Source: REEB481 sp044360435 (GTDB lineage Bacteria > Bacteroidota > Bacteroidia > NS11-12g > UBA955). Taken from it: a DNA stretch of 24,879 nt. Shown piece by piece: positions 7,693 through 15,503 of the stretch. The notes beneath the pieces were generated by a model, which ran no database searches, was not told the DNA's origin, and saw only the letters and a list, made by a program, of their open reading frames with translations. The position numbers and the translations under genes were made by a program. The stretch spans positions 1 through 24,879 of the forward strand of contig JBIKKI010000019.1 of NCBI GenBank assembly GCA_044360435.1, in the 5' to 3' direction. Position 1 is the first letter of the stretch. Every line of letters begins with the position of its first letter.

Positions 7693-8121
7693 ATGAAAAC
7701 TGCTAAAGTGGTGTACAAAGGTGATCTTATTGCGGTGAGCACCCACCTGGCTTCCGGACAGGAACTGATTACCGATGCACCGGTGGACAATAAAGGCAAA
7801 GGATCGGCATTCTCTCCAACCGATTTATGCGCAACAAGTCTGGCATCTTGTATGATTACCACTTTGGGTATTTATTCAGAAAGCCACGGTTTCACCCTTG
7901 GAAGCATGGAAGCCAGCGTGCAAAAAAATATGGCATCAGATCCAAGGCGTATTGCAGGGATTGACGTAGACCTCACTATCGGTTTGAGCCCGGAACAAAT
8001 GAATGATGAAACCCTGAAAACTAAAATCATCAGGGTTGCGCATACATGTCCTGTAGCTCGGTCCCTGCATCCTGACCTGATCCAGCAAATCAATATTTAT
8101 TTTCAGGAAGAAACTGCCTGA
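7693..8121 (+). CDS. OsmC/Ohr-family protein
   Basis: A 142-residue cytoplasmic protein of the OsmC/Ohr family, thiol peroxidases that reduce organic hydroperoxides. The two conserved redox cysteines are present: C53 in TSLASCM and C119 in AHTCPVARSL, with FSPTDL before the first helix as in the family. The length agrees with the family (about 135-145). The short N-terminal strand pattern suggests the OsmC/YhfA branch more than classical Ohr, so the physiological substrate is uncertain. ATG 7693 is preceded by GAAATTTG and CCTTC, with no ribosome binding site. It is a single-gene unit; a bulged hairpin lies 14 bases after its stop. Confidence 0.93.
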   Translation: MKTAKVVYKGDLIAVSTHLASGQELITDAPVDNKGKGSAFSPTDLCATSLASCMITTLGIYSESHGFTLGSMEASVQKNMASDPRRIAGIDVDLTIGLSPEQMNDETLKTKIIRVAHTCPVARSLHPDLIQQINIYFQEETA

Positions 8122-8135
8122 AGGCAGCCAACAAA

Positions 8136-8170
8136 GGGAAAAACGGATAAATAAAGCATACCCGTTTCCC
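8136..8170. repeat. imperfect inverted repeat between convergent genes
   Basis: GGGAAAAACGG (8136-8146) can pair with CCGTTTCCC (8162-8170) with a two-base bulge and a 15-base loop. It sits between the stops of the OsmC gene and the small lipoprotein gene and may serve as a shared transcription end, but there is no adjacent T-run. Nothing else is seen in 8122-8238. Confidence 0.3.
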
Positions 8171-8238
8171 CGTGACGCAAAAGCTACAGTGCAGCAAACC
8201 TTCGAACATTACAAATCCAAAGGAATTGCAAAACCGTT

Positions 8239-8379
8239 TCAACGGCTTTTTTGCGCGCTCTTCACGTATTTAGATCCGCTTACGCTTGGACAGCCGCGGC
8301 CTTTTTTACGGGTGGAGCAAGAAGCAGTTACAAGAACCACAAGGGCAGTTGCGATCAGAAGCAGCGATTTGTTTTTCAT
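8239..8379 (-). CDS. 46-residue lipoprotein, unknown function
   Basis: An ATG-to-TGA frame of 46 codons encodes a clear lipoprotein signal: MKNKSLLLIATALVVLVTAS followed by C21. There is a basic N-terminus, a hydrophobic core and lipobox VTAS-C. The mature part is only 26 residues and basic (STRKKGRGCPSV...KSAQKSR), with a second cysteine at position 30. The position after the lipid cysteine is Ser. Since the mature part is short and lacks a domain, function is unknown; similar tiny lipoproteins (KGRGCP type) occur in Bacteroidota as far as I recall. An exact -7 box (TAATTTTG, 8409-8402) lies 22 bases upstream, inside the start of the divergent methyltransferase gene. Its stop overlaps a small CCGT-TGAA-ACGG-TTTT hairpin. 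Confidence 0.8.
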   Translation of the reverse strand: MKNKSLLLIATALVVLVTASCSTRKKGRGCPSVSGSKYVKSAQKSR

Positions 8380-8396
8380 GTGGATGTTTTTGTTTT

Positions 8397-9563
8397 ATGG
8401 GCAAAATTAGGAATATCCTGGCCTCCGAAGAACAAGTTCAAAAATTATACCAACACCTGGTAGCGGGAATGCCTGTATCCGTTTTGAGCCCGGATGCCAG
8501 AGCGTTCGCTTTGTTGCAGGCAGATTTACGGGCGAAAGCGCACCACAAGTTGCCTGCGTGGCGTGAAGCCGGCTGTCTGTTTACCAGGCAATCGCTGGAA
8601 CAGTGCAGCTCTGAAATGCTGGCTCATTATAAATCAACCCTCGGGCAAGGCCGTCTTTGTTTGGATTTAAGCGGAGGCTTGGGCGTTGACGCAGTTGCAT
8701 TTTCCAGGGTTTTTGAAGCGGTTATATCGGCAGACCCCGATGAAGATCTTCATGAGTTGTTTCTGTGGAATGCCGCTCGATTGGGCGTGAAGCGCGTGCG
8801 GCGTGTATGCGCAGATGCGCTGCATGTGCTGGAACAGTTGCACGATGTTGCCGATTTAATCTATCTGGATCCCGATCGAAGAAATGCGCAAGGCCGCCGC
8901 CTGGTAGGATTTAACAACTACAGTCCGGAGCCATTGGAATTGTTCAGGAAATACGGACCGATGGGCCGCATATGGATGGTCAAACTGTCGCCATTGGATG
9001 ACCTGCACGCCATTCTGAATGCCTGTGCAGAAGTGAAATCTATCCGCGTGGTGAGCAAGGATGGCGAGGTTAAAGAACTGTTATTGGAATTAATTCCCGG
9101 TTACCACGGTTCGGTAACGGTGATGGCGGTGTTTGCTGAAAGCGGTCAAATCTGGACACATACCTGGAATCCTGATATTCCTGTGTTGCCCCTGGCAGGG
9201 GAGGTACAGGAATGGCTTTTTGAACCGGCTTCAGCCCTGATAAAATCCGGATACATGAAACAGGAATCGCACGGTTTGGCACCCTTGAATGCTGCCGGCA
9301 CATTATGGACGGGACAATGCAGGGAAACATTGCCGGGAAGATGGATTCATGTGCAGCAGGTTTCCAAAGTGCGTTCCCTGCGCAAATGCAGCCGGATGTT
9401 GCAAGAATGGGGGATAGTATCAGCCTTGGTTAAAACAAGGTCATACCACCTCGGTTCTGAAGAAGTGCGGAATATTTTAGGATTGGCAGAAGGCCATGAA
9501 TACGCCGTTTATTTCACCAGTCAGGGAAATACGAGCATGATGATTGTTGGCAGGATTGTTTGA
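8397..9563 (+). CDS. class I SAM-dependent methyltransferase with THUMP-like domain (PG_1098 type)
   Basis: The 388-residue product belongs to a Bacteroidota family exemplified by Porphyromonas PG_1098. An N-terminal helical/ferredoxin-like region (1-90) is followed by a Rossmann methyltransferase domain: SAM motif I CLDLSGGLGVDAVAFS, an acidic strand end ADPDED, and the catalytic-type loop IYLDPDRR. A C-terminal THUMP-like region (about 310-388) contains VRSLRKCSRMLQ and LGSEEVRNILGL. THUMP domains bind RNA, so an RNA target (tRNA or rRNA) is inferred; the modified base is unknown. The start is ATG 8397 (MGKIRNIL). The frame is open further upstream, but only through the lipoprotein gene on the other strand. 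TGTTTTTG ends 4 bases before the ATG. Confidence 0.9.
   Translation: MGKIRNILASEEQVQKLYQHLVAGMPVSVLSPDARAFALLQADLRAKAHHKLPAWREAGCLFTRQSLEQCSSEMLAHYKSTLGQGRLCLDLSGGLGVDAVAFSRVFEAVISADPDEDLHELFLWNAARLGVKRVRRVCADALHVLEQLHDVADLIYLDPDRRNAQGRRLVGFNNYSPEPLELFRKYGPMGRIWMVKLSPLDDLHAILNACAEVKSIRVVSKDGEVKELLLELIPGYHGSVTVMAVFAESGQIWTHTWNPDIPVLPLAGEVQEWLFEPASALIKSGYMKQESHGLAPLNAAGTLWTGQCRETLPGRWIHVQQVSKVRSLRKCSRMLQEWGIVSALVKTRSYHLGSEEVRNILGLAEGHEYAVYFTSQGNTSMMIVGRIV
8402..8409 (-). promoter_or_regulatory. -7 box of the small lipoprotein gene
   Basis: TAATTTTG on the minus strand matches TAnnTTTG exactly and lies 22 bases before ATG 8379, leaving a short leader. It falls within codons 2-5 of the divergent methyltransferase gene, so the two genes overlap in their control regions. 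Confidence 0.5.
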
Positions 9564-9577
9564 CGAAGAAAGCGGAA

Positions 9578-10336
9578 TCAGCCGTTCACGCGCTTGATGT
9601 AGTGTTCAAGAGCGGTAACCATACTGGGTGCCTCTGCTGTGGGCGCGGGAATATCAAGAATCAATTGATGTTCCAGGATGGCCTTCTGGGTAGAATCTCC
9701 GAAGCCTGCGATACGCGTTTGGTTCTGCATGAAATCGGGGAAGTTGTCGTACAGCGATTTAATATCCGCAGGACTGAAAAACGCCAAGATGTCGTAAAAC
9801 ACCTCTTTGAGGTCGGAAAGGTCTGAGCTTACCGTTCTGTAAATGGTGAATTCAGTAAGGTTCAGTTTATTGGCCTTGAAGAAATCGGGAATGCTTGGCT
9901 TTCTGATGTCGGAGCAGGGGAAAAGGAACTTCTCCGTAGGATGCGCCTTGCACAGGTTCAGAAAACCAGCCTCACCGCCGGTTTTACCGCAAAACATTTT
10001 CCTTTTCCTGAGCACGATGTATTTCTGCACATAGTTGGAAATGTTCTCACTCAGGCTGAAATACTTCATTTCTGGCGGCATTTCAATCTTCAGTGACTCG
10101 CAAACCTTGAAGAAATTATCTACTGCGTTTTTGGAGTTGAAGATGATGGCCGTATGGTCCAGAATGTTCACCCTTTGCTGCCTCAGTTCCCTTGCTGTCA
10201 AAGGTTCTATGTGGATGAACGAACGGAAATCAATTTTCAGCTTGAATTTTTTGGCGATTTCTTCATAAACATTCTTGCCAGCCTCCGGTGGGGGTTGTGT
10301 GATGAGGATGCTTTTGACTTTAAGCTCTCTGGTCAT
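9578..10336 (-). CDS. hemD: uroporphyrinogen-III synthase
   Basis: This 252-residue cytoplasmic enzyme closes and rearranges hydroxymethylbilane to uroporphyrinogen III in heme synthesis. HemD is poorly conserved, but the pattern is clear: KSILITQPPPE at the N-terminus, the AIIFNSKNAVDNFF strand-helix of domain 1, and in the second half EFTIYRTVSS, DILAFFSPADIKSL and IAGFGDSTQKAI, equivalent to the usual fFTSpsav and iGxxTaxal. Its start codon is immediately next to the stop of the DUF4271 gene (no spacer), giving a tight operon TamL-like / DUF4271 / hemD. The hemD-DUF4271 neighbourhood is common in Flavobacteria as I recall. Its stop is 14 bases from the stop of the convergent methyltransferase gene. 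Confidence 0.92.
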   Translation of the reverse strand: MTRELKVKSILITQPPPEAGKNVYEEIAKKFKLKIDFRSFIHIEPLTARELRQQRVNILDHTAIIFNSKNAVDNFFKVCESLKIEMPPEMKYFSLSENISNYVQKYIVLRKRKMFCGKTGGEAGFLNLCKAHPTEKFLFPCSDIRKPSIPDFFKANKLNLTEFTIYRTVSSDLSDLKEVFYDILAFFSPADIKSLYDNFPDFMQNQTRIAGFGDSTQKAILEHQLILDIPAPTAEAPSMVTALEHYIKRVNG

Positions 10337-11251
10337 TTAAGTAAGCGTCTGGCGGATAAATGTGAATAACAGGAGATGGGGAAGGATTTCGAGGGCGCAA
10401 AAATACAATATGCCGAAGAAATTAAAGAACCCGTAGCGAATTTGCATGAACATACTGATGATTACCCTTATTACGAGCAGCAACAACAGCAGATACAGGA
10501 TCAGATTTCCGGCTTCAGGATGCATCAGTGGTTCTACATTGAAGTACAGAATCAGGCTTAAGGGCAACAGCCATAATGCGGTGAACAGCTCAAAGTTGGT
10601 TTTGAACAGGGTGATGATTCTGTGCATGGCCGTCAGGTCAAGCAGGTAGCAGTGCAGGCTTTGATTCAGAAATAAAACCAGTCGCCACAGCAAGAGCAGC
10701 GCCAGAAGTACAATGAAAAACAGGGGATTGTTGGCCAGCTGGATGTACCCTGAATACACGCACCACACCACAATCAGCTGTGCATAGGCCGCCTGGCCGA
10801 TGAGCACAGACAAGATGCTGCTCGGGCCAATATTTGTTTTCATGTCCTCCAACAGGTCATTGAACTGTGAACGGCTGAACAGCGCGCGGAAACGTGCGTA
10901 AAACAGCGATGGGAAAAAGCTTCTGTTGGCAATCAGCATCAATAGAACCAATACGGTGCTGTAAAAAAACCAGTTTCTGGAAATGCTTTGTCGTTTGTAC
11001 ACCAGGTTCAGAAAGGGCGAAAGTGGATCTTCCTGGCGGGGAAGGGGTGTTTTGTTGAACTGAGGTGTGAAATGCGCCCGTAACATTTTCCTGGTGCTGT
11101 CGGTTCGCATACTGTCTGCAAAGGGATGCACTTTCCACACGCGTTTGAAGCTGGTGAAGCTATCGCCGGAGGACGCGACCGCAGCTGCTTCCTGCGCTGA
11201 AAGTACGGAAACGTTCAGGATGAAAAGCAGAATCAGGATGGCGCGGTGCAT
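10337..11251 (-). CDS. DUF4271 multi-pass membrane protein
   Basis: A 304-residue inner-membrane protein. The start is set at ATG 11251 because MHRAILILLFILNVSVLSAQ is a good signal peptide and the stop of the upstream gene lies 2 bases before it; the longer frame would run into that gene. After a periplasmic stretch of about 80 residues come six or so transmembrane helices (for example FYSTVLVLLMLIANRSFF, FFIVLLALLLLWRLVLF, LILYLLLLLLVIRVIISMFM), ending with a short C-terminal tail. The pattern matches the Bacteroidota DUF4271 family, whose function is unknown. It lies between a TamL-like gene and hemD, with both junctions 0-2 bases, so translation is probably coupled. Confidence 0.88.
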   Translation of the reverse strand: MHRAILILLFILNVSVLSAQEAAAVASSGDSFTSFKRVWKVHPFADSMRTDSTRKMLRAHFTPQFNKTPLPRQEDPLSPFLNLVYKRQSISRNWFFYSTVLVLLMLIANRSFFPSLFYARFRALFSRSQFNDLLEDMKTNIGPSSILSVLIGQAAYAQLIVVWCVYSGYIQLANNPLFFIVLLALLLLWRLVLFLNQSLHCYLLDLTAMHRIITLFKTNFELFTALWLLPLSLILYFNVEPLMHPEAGNLILYLLLLLLVIRVIISMFMQIRYGFFNFFGILYFCALEILPHLLLFTFIRQTLT

Positions 11252-11253
11252 GG

Positions 11254-12933
11254 TTAAAAATTGCTGACTAATCCTGCGTGAATTTTTGATTCCCGCCAAT
11301 TGAGCGGATTCCCGGATTCTTGTCCCAATGCCCAAATGATTTGCAATATGCCCGGTTTGGTTTCAAAGCCAACACTGCATCCAAATCCCTGGAACTTCCG
11401 CTGCTGATTGCTGATGGCAGCAGTGCTGAGCCAGGTTTGTGCTCCATTCCAGAACAGGCCGGCATGCGTTTTTTCGGTAAGTAGGTAACGGAGTTCAAGG
11501 GTACTCATCAGCCAGCTGCTGGCAAAAATACGTTGTTCGTTGAAACCACGGAGGTTTGAAAATCCACCCAATCTTGTGGCTTGTGCTACCGAACTGAGTT
11601 CATCGCGCAGCCATTGCCCCTGAACACCTGCCACCAGACTGAATGCGCCTCGTAATTTGATGACACCCTGAAGGTTTCCATCAATCTTCCACGGATTGCT
11701 GTTCAGCTTTCCGGCTTGGTCCAGAGAATCATAAATGTTCAAGGGTAATTGTTCAATAGCCGGGTTCCTTTTGATGCTTTTTGTTCCCGTGGCCACATTC
11801 AATTCCAATGCCCAGCCTTTCCCCGGGTTGATCGGGTGATCCAGATTGCGATACTGCAAACCAAGCCGATAGAGTTGAACCCTGCAGCCTAGATTGTCGG
11901 GCAGCGCTCTGTTCTTCACAATAAACTGGCTGTCGACGTTTTGCTGAATGTGGTTCTGTTGTTCGGCACCTGCGCGCAGTTCCAGATTGCGCCACATCCA
12001 GGCGGCGGTTATGGCGGGATTTACCGTGGCGAAACTGCTGTCCATGCGCGCGGCGCGAAACGACATGCTTGCAGTAAACGGAAGCCCGGCAGGGAAAGGT
12101 GCCCGCAACTCAAGGTGCATGTCCTGCGACAAACCGTTGAAGTTGCGCCATGCCGCATGAACCATCCAGGCTCTGGAAAACAAATGCTCCAGGTGCAGGC
12201 GGGCTTCTCCGGTAATGATGGGTTTATTGCTTCCTGCACGATTGCCAATGCCGGCCAGCAAAAGCAGTTGATTCGCGTCAATCTGCTCCGCAGGAAGATA
12301 AATGCCTGCTTTGTTTCCGGCATACATCAGCATTGGAGGTCCTTTCCAGCGGTAAGGAGCTGTCATGTCCATCCGCGCCTTGATGGTTTCCGCGGAAACG
12401 GGTTCCCATACCGAGCCTACAGCGAGTCCCAGGGCACGCATCGTCCATTTGGCATCGGGCGCCGGCGTGCCTGCAAAAATCAGGCTGTCCCAGTAAAACT
12501 GTTCGCCTGCGCGAAATACGACTTCGAGGTGGTAACGGCCCGATTGTGGTTCCTTTATGGTGCGTGTAACCTGAGCAAATGGATATCCTAAACTGTTGGC
12601 GTCCTGAACGGCTTTACGACACAGCAGATCGATGTCCGGAAGCGACATGCCCGGCTCGAACTGCGCAGGATAGGTTTGCCAGCAGGCCAGTTCCAACGCG
12701 CCATCAACAAAGATGCTGTCCGGAACATAACCGATTCCGCGGGTGCAGCGATGCTGCCAGATTCCGCGTATGCGCACGGAATCATTGCATGCGGCTTCCA
12801 GAAATCCTTGCTGATGCTGATGCTCCAACCAATGGCTTTTCTTGTCTGCCTGGAGGTGAAACACCTTGCTGCTGTTTCCCGGCCTCTTGCATGACAAGCC
12901 CAGCAGGGAAAAAAACAGGAGCAGTCGCCACAT
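11254..12933 (-). CDS. BamA/TamA-family outer-membrane lipoprotein (TamL-like)
   Basis: The 559-residue product has a lipoprotein signal, MWRLLLFFSLLGLSC with C15 as the acylated residue. At least one POTRA-like segment follows (YWDSLIFAGTP ... MRALGLAVGSVWEP, around residues 170-210), then a C-terminal Omp85 barrel with LGGFSNLRGFNEQRIFAS (the conserved RGF loop motif), SSWLMSTLELRYLL and a terminal strand ending VSNF. Family knowledge: TamL is the lipidated TamA homologue of Bacteroidota, involved in outer-membrane biogenesis. TamL is normally longer, about 750 residues or more, so this is a short relative. The start ATG 12933 is chosen for the signal peptide; the frame extends 23 codons further, overlapping hemW. 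GACATTTG lies 5 bases before the ATG. First gene of a three-gene operon. Confidence 0.85.
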   Translation of the reverse strand: MWRLLLFFSLLGLSCKRPGNSSKVFHLQADKKSHWLEHQHQQGFLEAACNDSVRIRGIWQHRCTRGIGYVPDSIFVDGALELACWQTYPAQFEPGMSLPDIDLLCRKAVQDANSLGYPFAQVTRTIKEPQSGRYHLEVVFRAGEQFYWDSLIFAGTPAPDAKWTMRALGLAVGSVWEPVSAETIKARMDMTAPYRWKGPPMLMYAGNKAGIYLPAEQIDANQLLLLAGIGNRAGSNKPIITGEARLHLEHLFSRAWMVHAAWRNFNGLSQDMHLELRAPFPAGLPFTASMSFRAARMDSSFATVNPAITAAWMWRNLELRAGAEQQNHIQQNVDSQFIVKNRALPDNLGCRVQLYRLGLQYRNLDHPINPGKGWALELNVATGTKSIKRNPAIEQLPLNIYDSLDQAGKLNSNPWKIDGNLQGVIKLRGAFSLVAGVQGQWLRDELSSVAQATRLGGFSNLRGFNEQRIFASSWLMSTLELRYLLTEKTHAGLFWNGAQTWLSTAAISNQQRKFQGFGCSVGFETKPGILQIIWALGQESGNPLNWRESKIHAGLVSNF

Positions 12934-12938
12934 GCGTA

Positions 12939-12966
12939 CAAATGTCAAACAGGCGCTGCAATTTTG
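12939..12966. promoter_or_regulatory. divergent -7-like boxes between TamL-like gene and hemW
   Basis: GACATTTG on the minus strand (12946-12939) ends 5 bases before ATG 12933. CAATTTTG on the plus strand (12959-12966) ends 8 bases before ATG 12975. Each differs from TAnnTTTG by one base (first T). The start codons are 41 bases apart, so both promoters must fit here. Confidence 0.4.
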
Positions 12967-12974
12967 AAAGCGCA

Positions 12975-14108
12975 ATGGCAGGCCTGTACATCCATATTCC
13001 ATTTTGCAGGAAAGCCTGTTTTTATTGCAACTTCCATTTCAGCGTCAATACAGGTGCCTGGCAGGAAATGCTTCAGGCCATCCTTCGCGAAGCCCAAACA
13101 GAAGGGCCACATTGGTCGGATGTTCGGTTTGATTCTATCTATTTTGGCGGAGGAACACCTTCGCTCCTCCCTGCAGAAGCTCTTGCTGACTTCATTCGCG
13201 TGCTCAAATCGCAGTTTCTTCTGTCTGATAACCTGGAGTTCACCCTGGAAGCCAATCCCGACGATGTGGACATTCAACGCATTAACCTTTGGCAGGATGC
13301 CGGCGTGAACAGGGTCAGTCTGGGCTTGCAAAGTTTCTCGGATGCTGAACTCACCTGGATGAACCGCGCACATCATGCCGCGCAGTCTGAAGCGGCGCTG
13401 AACCTCTTGCTGCAGGCAGGCATCAAATCAGTGAACGTGGATTTGATTTATGGCAGCCCCTTGTTGTCGGACGATGACTGGATTTCAGCACTGCACAAGG
13501 TGTTCAGCAGTGGCGCCGACCACCTGAGTGCCTATGCCTTAACCCTGGAAGCAGATACGCCTTACAAAAAATTGGTGCAACAGGGGAAATATGCTCCGCC
13601 CGACGAGGATCGACAGGCCCGGCAATTTGATTTGCTGATGGAAGCAGCAGCTACCGCCGGCTGGGAACATTATGAAATCAGCAACTTGTGCAAACCGGGC
13701 AGTCGTGCCAAACACAACAGTGCGTATTGGTTCAATAAACCCTATCTGGGCCTCGGGCCCTCTGCGCACAGCTACAGAAATCGCCGCCGGATGTGGAATG
13801 TTTCCGACAACAAGAGTTATATGGCCCAGGCCGATGCCGGCAACTGGCAGCGCTCGGAAGAGTTCTTGAACCAAACAACCATGCTCAACGAGTTGGTGAT
13901 GACCCGTATCAGGCTTTCAGAGGGCTTGTCGTTGAAAGAAGCGGAACAACTAGTCCCTGGATTTTCCGAACAGAACCATGAAGCGATGCGCGGTTTTGTG
14001 GACCGGGGCTGGGCTGCTCTGGAAGGGGGCGTGTTCACACTGCTGGCTCCGGGCCGTCATTATGCCGATGCCATTGCCGCGTCGTTGATGGAGGTTGAGG
14101 GCGATTAG
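12975..14108 (+). CDS. hemW: radical SAM heme chaperone HemW (HemN-like)
   Basis: A 377-residue cytoplasmic radical SAM protein. The cluster motif C11-x3-C15-x2-C18 (CRKACFYCNF) has Phe where HemN has a fourth Cys, which marks it as HemW, a heme-binding chaperone for respiratory enzymes, and not coproporphyrinogen dehydrogenase. Further signatures are YFGGGTPSLLP (56-66), EANPDDV, GVNRVSLGLQSF, VDLIYGSP, HLSAYALTLEADTP, HYEISNLCKPG, KHNSAYWFNKPYLGLGPSAHS, and a C-terminal winged-helix HemN_C domain. The start ATG 12975 (MAGLYIHIPF) fits the family; the frame is open for 132 more codons upstream, but only antisense to the TamL-like gene. Its TAG stop overlaps the engB stop by 4 bases. Confidence 0.95.
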   Translation: MAGLYIHIPFCRKACFYCNFHFSVNTGAWQEMLQAILREAQTEGPHWSDVRFDSIYFGGGTPSLLPAEALADFIRVLKSQFLLSDNLEFTLEANPDDVDIQRINLWQDAGVNRVSLGLQSFSDAELTWMNRAHHAAQSEAALNLLLQAGIKSVNVDLIYGSPLLSDDDWISALHKVFSSGADHLSAYALTLEADTPYKKLVQQGKYAPPDEDRQARQFDLLMEAAATAGWEHYEISNLCKPGSRAKHNSAYWFNKPYLGLGPSAHSYRNRRRMWNVSDNKSYMAQADAGNWQRSEEFLNQTTMLNELVMTRIRLSEGLSLKEAEQLVPGFSEQNHEAMRGFVDRGWAALEGGVFTLLAPGRHYADAIAASLMEVEGD

Positions 14109-14707
14109 GCTTTGGAGCCTGCAGACTCCATAAAGGCCACCAATTCATCCCGGCCAATGCCATCCTCTGCGGAAGTAATGAACTGCATGGGCAATTCCTC
14201 CCAATCCTGATGCAGCGCCTCGCGAATGACCTGAAGTTTGGCATCCAGTTCTTTCATGCGCTTTTTATCGGCTTTGGTGTAAATGATGGCCAGTGGTATT
14301 CCATTCGTACCCAGCCAGCGAATGAATTCAAGATCTATGGCCTGCGGCTGAATGCGACTGTCCACCAGCACAAAGGCGCAATACAGATTTTTCCGCTCCA
14401 GAAAATAGCGTCGGATCATTTGTTCAAAGGCGCCGCGCTTTTCCTTGGACACACGTGCATATCCGTAGCCCGGTAAATCAGCGATGTTCCAGCTGGAGTT
14501 GATGTCAAACAGGTTAATGGTTTGCGTTTTTCCAGGGTTCGCCGAAGTGTGTGCAAGGTTTTTTCGTCCGCAAAGCATGTTAATCAGCGAAGATTTTCCC
14601 ACATTGCTTCTGCCGATGAAGGCAAATTCAGGCATTTTCCCTTCCGGCATTTTGCCTACTTCAGGCCAGGATCCAATGAAACGTGCGTGCAGGGTAGTTC
14701 CGGACAT
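14105..14707 (-). CDS. engB: ribosome-biogenesis GTPase EngB/YsxC (YihA)
   Basis: A 200-residue circularly standard GTPase of the TrmE-Era-EngA family, needed for large-subunit ribosome assembly. All nucleotide motifs are visible: G1 GRSNVGKS (32-39), a G2 threonine region PGKTQTINLF, G3 DLPGYG (77-82), G4 TKAD (144-147) and G5 SA (179-180). The length is normal. The start ATG 14707 is preceded by GAACTTTG ending 4 bases upstream. It is convergent with hemW, the stop codons sharing bases 14105-14108, and divergent from menG across 67 bases. Confidence 0.97.
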   Translation of the reverse strand: MSGTTLHARFIGSWPEVGKMPEGKMPEFAFIGRSNVGKSSLINMLCGRKNLAHTSANPGKTQTINLFDINSSWNIADLPGYGYARVSKEKRGAFEQMIRRYFLERKNLYCAFVLVDSRIQPQAIDLEFIRWLGTNGIPLAIIYTKADKKRMKELDAKLQVIREALHQDWEELPMQFITSAEDGIGRDELVAFMESAGSKA

Positions 14708-14757
14708 GCCGCAAAGTTCCGACAGCGGCAGGAATTATTTACAGGTGCAGGGCTACT

Positions 14758-14765
14758 TATATTTG
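14758..14765 (+). promoter_or_regulatory. -7 box of the menG-porT-tgt-lptG operon
   Basis: TATATTTG matches TAnnTTTG exactly. It lies 9 bases before the proposed TTG start of menG at 14775. No TTG is seen at -33, though TTATTTAC lies about 17 bases upstream. The remainder of 14708-14774 holds the leftward GAACTTTG box of engB (14719-14712). Confidence 0.5.
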
Positions 14766-14774
14766 CGGCTCATT

Positions 14775-15503
14775 TTGCGCACCGTTAAACCCAATCCCCA
14801 GGAAGAAGCTTCAAAAAAGGAGCAGGTAGAACATATGTTCGATGCCATTTCCGGTCGTTACGACCTGCTGAACCGAATGTTGTCGTTCGGGATTGACATC
14901 AGCTGGCGGAAAAAGGTGAAGAAAGCCATTGCCGATGCCGGTGCCCGCACCGTGCTTGATGTGGCTACCGGAACCGCGGATATGGCCATCGAGCTGGCTG
15001 CCCTGCCTCAGGTAAGCCACATCACCGGCGTAGATATTTCAGCCGGTATGTTGTCCTTTGGCCAACATAAAATAGACCGGAAAACCCTCAACCAAAAAAT
15101 CAAACTGCAACAGGCCGATTCCGAGCAGTTGCCCTTCCCGGATGCCAGTTTCGATGCCTGTACCGTTTGTTTTGGGGTGCGCAATTTTGAACACCTTTCG
15201 CGTGGCATTGCAGAAATGGGTCGCGTGCTTCGCCCTGGCGGAACCTTGCTGGTGCTTGAGTTTTCCAGACCCAGGAATCCGGTGTTCAAAGCCCTCTACT
15301 GGTTTTATTTCGGGAAAATATTGCCAGCCCTGGGCCGGCTTATTTCCGGCAGCAATAATGCCTATCGCTATCTTCCTGAATCGGTGAAGGTGTTTCCTGA
15401 TGGGAAGGATTTTCTCCGCATCATGGAAGAGGCAGGCATACGGAATGCCAAGGCCAGACCGTTAACATTTGGAATTTGTACCCTTTACAGCGGAACACGT
15501 TGA
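14775..15503 (+). CDS. menG: demethylmenaquinone methyltransferase (UbiE/MenG)
   Basis: This enzyme C-methylates demethylmenaquinone to menaquinone, the quinone of Bacteroidota respiration, using SAM. The length is 242 residues as usual. Family motifs: FDAISGRYDLLNRMLSFG (22-39), SAM motif I LDVATGTAD (61-69), GVDISAGML (85-93), FGVRNFEHLSRG, RVLRPGGTLLVLEFS (150-164) and YRYLPESVKVFP (198-209). No ATG is suitably placed: the first in-frame ATG after the promoter is at the MFDAIS methionine and would remove the conserved VKP...SKKEQV leader. TTG 14775 gives MRTVKPNPQEEASKKEQV, which matches homologues. The frame is open further upstream, but only through engB on the other strand. Its TGA overlaps the start of porT (TTGA). 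Confidence 0.95.
   Translation: MRTVKPNPQEEASKKEQVEHMFDAISGRYDLLNRMLSFGIDISWRKKVKKAIADAGARTVLDVATGTADMAIELAALPQVSHITGVDISAGMLSFGQHKIDRKTLNQKIKLQQADSEQLPFPDASFDACTVCFGVRNFEHLSRGIAEMGRVLRPGGTLLVLEFSRPRNPVFKALYWFYFGKILPALGRLISGSNNAYRYLPESVKVFPDGKDFLRIMEEAGIRNAKARPLTFGICTLYSGTR

Noticed and set aside
8240..8262. Small CCGT-TGAA-ACGG hairpin with TTTT at the lipoprotein stop as a terminator
   Set aside because: A 4-bp stem is too weak to call on its own; noted only within the lipoprotein entry.
12579..12974. A 132-codon upstream extension of hemW
   Set aside because: It is antisense to the TamL-like gene, is Cys-rich and unlike any HemW N-terminus; MAGLYIHIPF at 12975 matches the family.
14484..14774. 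A 97-codon upstream extension of menG
   Set aside because: It runs antisense through engB. The conserved MenG N-terminus begins at TTG 14775.
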